64,000 bases of DNA, taken from the NCBI GenBank assembly GCA_964494205.1, contig CAZBRD010000008.1, forward strand, positions 1 to 64,000. Direction: 5' to 3'. Source of the DNA: JBBTCX01 sp964494205 (GTDB lineage: Bacteria > Planctomycetota > Phycisphaerae > UBA1845). The position numbers and the translations under genes were made by a program. Of the stretch, positions 59,894 through 64,000 are shown one piece after another. The notes below the pieces were generated by a model that saw only the letters and a list, made by a program, of their open reading frames with translations, ran no database searches and was not told the origin of the DNA. Every line of letters starts with the position of its first letter. Positions within the stretch are counted from its first letter, which is position 1.

Positions 59894-61831
59894 TTACAGG
59901 AAATCGAGCAGCGACAAATTCAATATCGAGGCACTCGTCTGCAAGCTCGCCTGCAATTGCGTGGTCGAAGCTTGCAGCTTGGTAATGGCCTCGGCGTAAT
60001 CCAAATCCTGAATCTCCGACAACAACACCGTGGTTGTTGATACTGCTTGTTCCACCTGGTTGAGTTTCTGACGCATCGATTGTGAACGAGCGCCGACGAT
60101 TCCGTGCGTTCGTGTCACTTCATCTACGATTTGATCAAGACGTTCGCCGGCGAATCCAATCCTCTGAGTGTCGTCGCCGCGAAGGGCAGTTTCCAAATCG
60201 ATCAGGGCCGTCAGCACACCGACGGTGCGCACGGGATTGGGATCGACACCTACCATTTCATTCGTGTCGCCGGGTGACAGTTCAGTAAGGCCAAGATCCT
60301 GTGCAGCCGTTGATAAATTCAGCGAAACGACTTGCAGCGTTCCACCGCCTCCGCTTGCGTCGGTGAGCACAATTCCGTTGCCCGTCGATGCGAGCGAAGC
60401 CTGCACGGCGATGCCTGCCGTAGACGACGATGAGTTGATGATGTCGATGACATCGCCAAGCGTTTCCGCACCGTCGAGATTGATATCGAGTGTGGTGCCA
60501 TCGGCTGCCACGATTTGAAGATCATCGCCTTCGGCATCGATGTTCACGCCGCGACCGGCATTCAGTCGCTCAATGGGCGTGGTGAAATCAAGCGTGCGAA
60601 TTCCAAGGTCTGTAGCTGTAGTGCCGCCGTTTTCACCGATCGACAACGATGCACCTGACACCTGATTGAAGACGTCGATACCTGTACCCGCGTCGTTAAT
60701 CACTGCCGACAAGTAGAGTCCTGAGTTGTTGATGCGATTCAGAATATCCTGAACCGTCTCAGCCTCGCTGAGATCGACCGTCACCGTGCGGTTGCCGTTG
60801 GTGATCGTCAGGCCAGCGGTGAGATCGATCGTCGCGCCACTTCCGAGCGCGCTGACAGGAGTCAACCGGGTGAGTCGCGGCTGCAACGATGCGCCGTTGA
60901 TGGCGGTGCTTGTCGCGGTTTGCGTGAGGATTCCAAGGTCTGAGGCTACGATGCCGGTGCTCACATCATGGATTGCAACCGGTCTGCTGCCGGGAGTGAT
61001 GATGAGTCCCGTGGTGCCGAGCGACGCTGTCAGGTTCGAGCCTGCCTGCGAAGCCGCTTCGTTGATGAGCGTCACGATGTCACCAATGGTGTTCGCGCTG
61101 CTGAGGTCCACGGTGAACACGCCCGCGCCGCCCTCTTCATTGAAGATGAGCTGACCGGTGCGGATGCCCGAATCGGTTGCACCAGCCAAATCTTCCAACC
61201 TCGTCTGGTCTGTCAGTTGCGGGCTGAGGTCTACGTTGGAAGCGATGCGGCTGGACAATGCGCCGAAGAGGATATCGCCGGGGACGGAGGTCGGCGCAGT
61301 GAAGTCCTCGCTGATGGCTGTCACCAGCTCGCGCGTGTCGCCGACATAACCGATGCCGCCGAGCGCGTCGACGAACGGCGGTAGAGTCGTCGCGCGGCCG
61401 CCGAAGATGTAGCGGCCGTTTACTTGTCGATTACCGACCGTTTGCAATTGCACTCGGATGCCGGAGACGAGCTCTGCTACGGCGTTTCGCTCGGCTGGGC
61501 TGGTGAGGTTGCTCAGGTTTTGGCTGGCCAGCGTGTTCGCCTGAATCAGCAGATCGTTCACTTCGACGAGTGCGCTGTCGGCGTTGACCAGCATCGAATC
61601 CGCGTGCGTCAGGTTCTTTTCGAATTGCTGATTTCGCGCAAGCGATTGCGACAGATCGAGCGCTCGCGTGGCGGCTACCGGATCTTCGCTGGCGGCCACA
61701 AATTGGCGACCGGTCGCGATGCGGTTCTGTTCGCGGAAGAGATCGAGCTGCGTGCGGCGGAAGGTTTCGAGCGCGAAATTCGTCCGCAACGTGTTGCTGA
61801 TTCGTGAAACATTTACGGGGCTGATAGCCAT
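59894..61831 (-). CDS. flgL: Flagellar hook-associated protein 3 (FlgL), enlarged
   Basis: A 645-residue FlgL, about twice the usual 300. The N-terminal flagellin-like part is clear (ALETFRRTQLDLFREQNRIA then TGRQFVAASEDPVAATRALD), and the C-terminus ends ILNLSLLDFL. The enlarged middle (about 200-560) contains three flagellin-hook-IN-type repeats: NTIGDIVTLINEAASQAGSN, ETVQDILNRINNSGLYLSAV and ETLGDVIDIINSSSSTAGIA, each followed by a short beta segment. FlgL forms the junction between FlgK and the filament. The gap of 206 nt to fliW contains no other gene. Confidence 0.92.
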   Translation of the reverse strand: MAISPVNVSRISNTLRTNFALETFRRTQLDLFREQNRIATGRQFVAASEDPVAATRALDLSQSLARNQQFEKNLTHADSMLVNADSALVEVNDLLIQANTLASQNLSNLTSPAERNAVAELVSGIRVQLQTVGNRQVNGRYIFGGRATTLPPFVDALGGIGYVGDTRELVTAISEDFTAPTSVPGDILFGALSSRIASNVDLSPQLTDQTRLEDLAGATDSGIRTGQLIFNEEGGAGVFTVDLSSANTIGDIVTLINEAASQAGSNLTASLGTTGLIITPGSRPVAIHDVSTGIVASDLGILTQTATSTAINGASLQPRLTRLTPVSALGSGATIDLTAGLTITNGNRTVTVDLSEAETVQDILNRINNSGLYLSAVINDAGTGIDVFNQVSGASLSIGENGGTTATDLGIRTLDFTTPIERLNAGRGVNIDAEGDDLQIVAADGTTLDINLDGAETLGDVIDIINSSSSTAGIAVQASLASTGNGIVLTDASGGGGTLQVVSLNLSTAAQDLGLTELSPGDTNEMVGVDPNPVRTVGVLTALIDLETALRGDDTQRIGFAGERLDQIVDEVTRTHGIVGARSQSMRQKLNQVEQAVSTTTVLLSEIQDLDYAEAITKLQASTTQLQASLQTSASILNLSLLDFL

Positions 61832-61880
61832 ATAGCTTTCCGGTCCGCACGGCGGACCCTACATTTCACTTCGCGTAACT

Positions 61881-61938
61881 GGACCGGTTAGAAGCCGGTC
61901 CCACACTTTTACCGACCGGTTGTAAACCAGTCCCACAC
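61881..61938. repeat. Two tandem 26-nt hairpin units between flgK and flgL
   Basis: Unit 1 at 61881-61906 and unit 2 at 61913-61938 agree at 21 of 26 positions. Each contains an inverted GACCGG...CCGGTC (or GACCGGTT...AACCAGTC) stem and ends CCCACAC. Unit 2 ends 1 nt before the flgK stop codon complement at 61940. Confidence 0.85.
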
Positions 61939-61939
61939 A

Positions 61940-63670
61940 CTACCGAATCAACGCGATCAACTCGTCGGTCAACTGATCGACGACTGAAACAAACCTTGTC
62001 GCGCCCTGATAGGCGCGCTGGAACTTCAATAACGAAATAGCCTCTTCGTCGAGGTTGACGCCACTGATGCTTTCACGCTGCGCATTGAGGGCGAGCGTGA
62101 CTGAGTTGGCGGCTTCGAAATCTGTGTTGGCTGCTCCGGTGGCCGAAGCGATCGAGCCCAACTGGGCTATATGGAAATCCTGTAACGAGACGCCACCCAG
62201 CTCCGGGCTGGCCGTTGTCGCGAGCGCCGCGATTCTTAACGCGTTGCTGCCGTCGCCGGGCAGGAATGATGTCGCGGCTGCGATGAGCGTGGGGTCTTCG
62301 ATCAAAGCATCGTTGACCTCAATATCGCTCGCATCAGTGCCGGAGAAGAAATTGTTGACGCCGAGTGCAGCCAGCAAGCCGGATGTATCCTGGCGCGGAA
62401 TCTCGCCATCGTTGCCGAGGGTGAATGTGAAACCGTCATTGGCGGTGAGTGCCAGGCGATTGTCACTGGTGATGGAGGCTGTCACGCCGCGCGTGGAGGC
62501 GTTTATGTCCGCGACGAGCGAGCTCAGCGTGGTATCGCCGGTGGAGCCGTTGAGCGTCACGTTGATTTCATACGCGACCGGCGTGTTCGTTGCGTTGTCG
62601 GATACGGTGATAAAGAAGCTGCCGTTGCGCGGCGTATTGGTTAACCCCGCGGCGGAACTATTCAACACCGCGTCGGGCGAGAGCACGTCGTACGCGCCGG
62701 TGAGGTCGGTCAGCGGATTCAAACCCTGTCCGTCGGCGTGATAGCGATTCACGTCGGCGATGAGTGCGGCTGCGAGCCGGTCGATGCGCTGCGTCTGTGC
62801 GAAAACGTGGTTGTCGCGACTCTCGATTAAGCCTTGCAGCCGCCCGGTGCGGATGCCGATCTGCGAACCGGTATCGGCGAAGAGAACCGAGGTTCGCTGG
62901 AAGCCATCGACGATGCGTGTGGCCACAGACAACCCGCGCGAGTGGCCGCCCTGCACCAAGGCTTCGCTGCCGACGTAGACGTTGAGGGAGCCGTCGGGTT
63001 GCTCGCGCGTGACGACGTCAAAAAGTTCGCTCAAGCGGCGCAGTCTGGAGTCGCGCTGGTCGCGGAGTGCGGTTGCCTGACCGCGACCACCGGCTTCTGC
63101 GGCTGTGATGCGCGAGTTCAGGTCTGCGATTTCGCCGGCGAGACCGTCGGCTGTTTCAACGAGCGTTGTGATCTGCGTATCGATATCCTCGCCGAGGCGG
63201 ACCAGTTGCTGACGCAAGCCCTGCAATGCGCCGGCGGTTTGAATGCCGGCTTGAACCACCAGGTCGCGGACAGCCAAGTCTTCGGGCGTATTCTGCAAAT
63301 TGCTGAAGTTATCGAAGAAGCCCTGAAGGCGGGCGGCGACCCCTCCGCCGGACGTGTCATCAAAGAACGATTCAACCTGCGACAGAGAACTCTGTTGCGC
63401 GGCGATCGATTCTTCCTCGCCGATGGCTAATCGAAGGCGGCCTTCCAGCGATTCGTCGATCGTGCGCTGGATGCCATTCAGTGTCACTCCCGCGCCGGGT
63501 TGGAGTCCGTTGGCCAGCGGCGACCCAGGAATGGAATCGAGTTCGGGCAGCAGGCGCGTGTAATCGGGGTTGCCGGCGCTGCTGATGTTCGCGCCGACGA
63601 CTTGCAACGCACTCTGATAGCTCAACAGAGCGCTGCGTCCGATTTGCAATGCTGACGTCATCAAACCCAT
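61940..63670 (-). CDS. flgK: Flagellar hook-associated protein 1 (FlgK)
   Basis: A 576-residue FlgK. The N-terminus MTSALQIGRSALLSYQSALQ then VVGANISSAGNPDYTR is the FlgK/flagellar-rod-type motif. The coiled region LQGFFDNFSNLQNTPEDLAV and AGIQTAGALQGLRQQLVRLG follows, and the C-terminus ends FQRAYQGATRFVSVVDQL. The middle (about 330-420) has a beta-rich insert. FlgK caps the hook together with FlgL. It starts 6 nt from the FlgN-like gene on the same strand and precedes flgL in transcript order. Confidence 0.96.
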   Translation of the reverse strand: MGLMTSALQIGRSALLSYQSALQVVGANISSAGNPDYTRLLPELDSIPGSPLANGLQPGAGVTLNGIQRTIDESLEGRLRLAIGEEESIAAQQSSLSQVESFFDDTSGGGVAARLQGFFDNFSNLQNTPEDLAVRDLVVQAGIQTAGALQGLRQQLVRLGEDIDTQITTLVETADGLAGEIADLNSRITAAEAGGRGQATALRDQRDSRLRRLSELFDVVTREQPDGSLNVYVGSEALVQGGHSRGLSVATRIVDGFQRTSVLFADTGSQIGIRTGRLQGLIESRDNHVFAQTQRIDRLAAALIADVNRYHADGQGLNPLTDLTGAYDVLSPDAVLNSSAAGLTNTPRNGSFFITVSDNATNTPVAYEINVTLNGSTGDTTLSSLVADINASTRGVTASITSDNRLALTANDGFTFTLGNDGEIPRQDTSGLLAALGVNNFFSGTDASDIEVNDALIEDPTLIAAATSFLPGDGSNALRIAALATTASPELGGVSLQDFHIAQLGSIASATGAANTDFEAANSVTLALNAQRESISGVNLDEEAISLLKFQRAYQGATRFVSVVDQLTDELIALIR

Positions 63671-63676
63671 AGCGAT

Positions 63677-64000
63677 TTACCCTACGGCCTCCAGCAACAT
63701 GGCGCCGGGTGAAGTCTGATTAATCCCTTTGGCTGAATACGTGCTCGGCGCGGACGCTTTCGGTCCCACTGATGAAAGCACCCACGAGAGGTGACTCAAT
63801 ACGCCGCGAGAAATTCGCGCGACCATTTCGTTCCGGTCGCGAACAAGTTCCACTGATTTGCGAAGTTTCTCCGTCGCTTGTCGGAACAACGGTTGTTGGT
63901 CGCGATTCAGAAACGTGACCAGCTGGGAGACTTTGAGCAATCGTGCGGCCTTGGGTTGCAACCCGATTGAGGCTGCGTTGTTCTCCAACCACTGTTTGCG
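63677..64000 (-). CDS. flgN: FlgN-like flagellar chaperone (partial, runs off the edge)
   Basis: The visible part (about 107 residues) is helical, with LLKVSQLVTFLNRDQQPLFR, then ATEKLRKSVELVRDRNEMVA and a C-terminal SPGAMLLEAVG. The frame is open through position 64000, so the N-terminus lies outside the window. FlgN binds FlgK and FlgL and aids their export. Position directly before flgK is the strongest evidence; sequence similarity alone is weak. Confidence 0.65.
   Translation of the reverse strand, partial: RKQWLENNAASIGLQPKAARLLKVSQLVTFLNRDQQPLFRQATEKLRKSVELVRDRNEMVARISRGVLSHLSWVLSSVGPKASAPSTYSAKGINQTSPGAMLLEAVG

Overview
The window most likely comes from a planctomycete (Planctomycetota, Phycisphaerae-like). 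This is an inference from gene content. The signs are two large secreted cysteine-rich proteins, one with TGACCAASGSC-type tandem repeats and one with a doubled NLDDIL dockerin-like C-terminus; a Gram-positive-like flgN-flgK-flgL-fliW-csrA-flagellin order; many hybrid histidine kinases; and structured intergenic repeats of a kind I associate with this phylum. No rRNA is present. One tRNA (Pro, UGG) was found. LepA, Dtd and the flagellar genes show this is chromosome.

Layout. 0-4.3 kb: an orphan OmpR-type response regulator and a secreted sugar-dehydrogenase-like protein carrying six 41-residue Cys repeats. 4.3-16.2 kb: a signalling block with a soluble 2091-residue kinase (eleven 92-residue HAMP-type repeats, GAF, kinase core, three receivers), a REC-PAS-kinase-REC protein starting 8 nt downstream, a sigma-70 factor, and a PAS-PAS-kinase-REC protein. 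16.3-31 kb: an envelope and general-stress block with two tiny membrane proteins (40 and 49 aa), an AI-2E permease with a B12-binding-like tail, holin-like and ElaB/YqjD-like proteins, a second sigma factor paralogous to the first, a FAD/Rieske oxidoreductase, an NtrC-type regulator facing an NtrB-like kinase, an Asn/Asp low-complexity lipoprotein, and PRC-barrel, YciF-like and BON proteins. Twin sigma factors and multiple kinases lie among classic stress effectors, which suggests one stress-response locus.

31.5-35.3 kb: a small integrative-element-like cassette (unknown gene, ParB/MT-A70 adenine methylase, tyrosine recombinase) next to tRNA-Pro. 35.7-46.6 kb: a secreted M28 peptidase with PDZ domain, a P-loop protein, a large dockerin-type secreted protein, LepA, a DUF1573 protein, a second AI-2E permease and a tetraheme cytochrome. 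47.4-51.6 kb: a monoheme lipoprotein followed by a translationally coupled electron-transfer operon (Tat-exported 4Fe-4S protein, NrfD-type membrane subunit, 13-heme cytochrome). 51.6-57.2 kb: class V aminotransferase, a single-domain asparaginase-like protein, an RluA-RlmI fusion whose pseudouridine-synthase half lacks its catalytic Asp, a zinc-ribbon membrane protein and Dtd. 57.3-64 kb: the late flagellar operon on the minus strand, with CsrA-type GGA motifs in the flagellin leader.

The most unusual features are the 11-fold HAMP array, the paired sigma factors in a stress locus, the permease/B12-fold fusion, the decayed-synthase/methyltransferase fusion, and a two-copy intergenic three-hairpin array whose internal spacing is identical in both copies.
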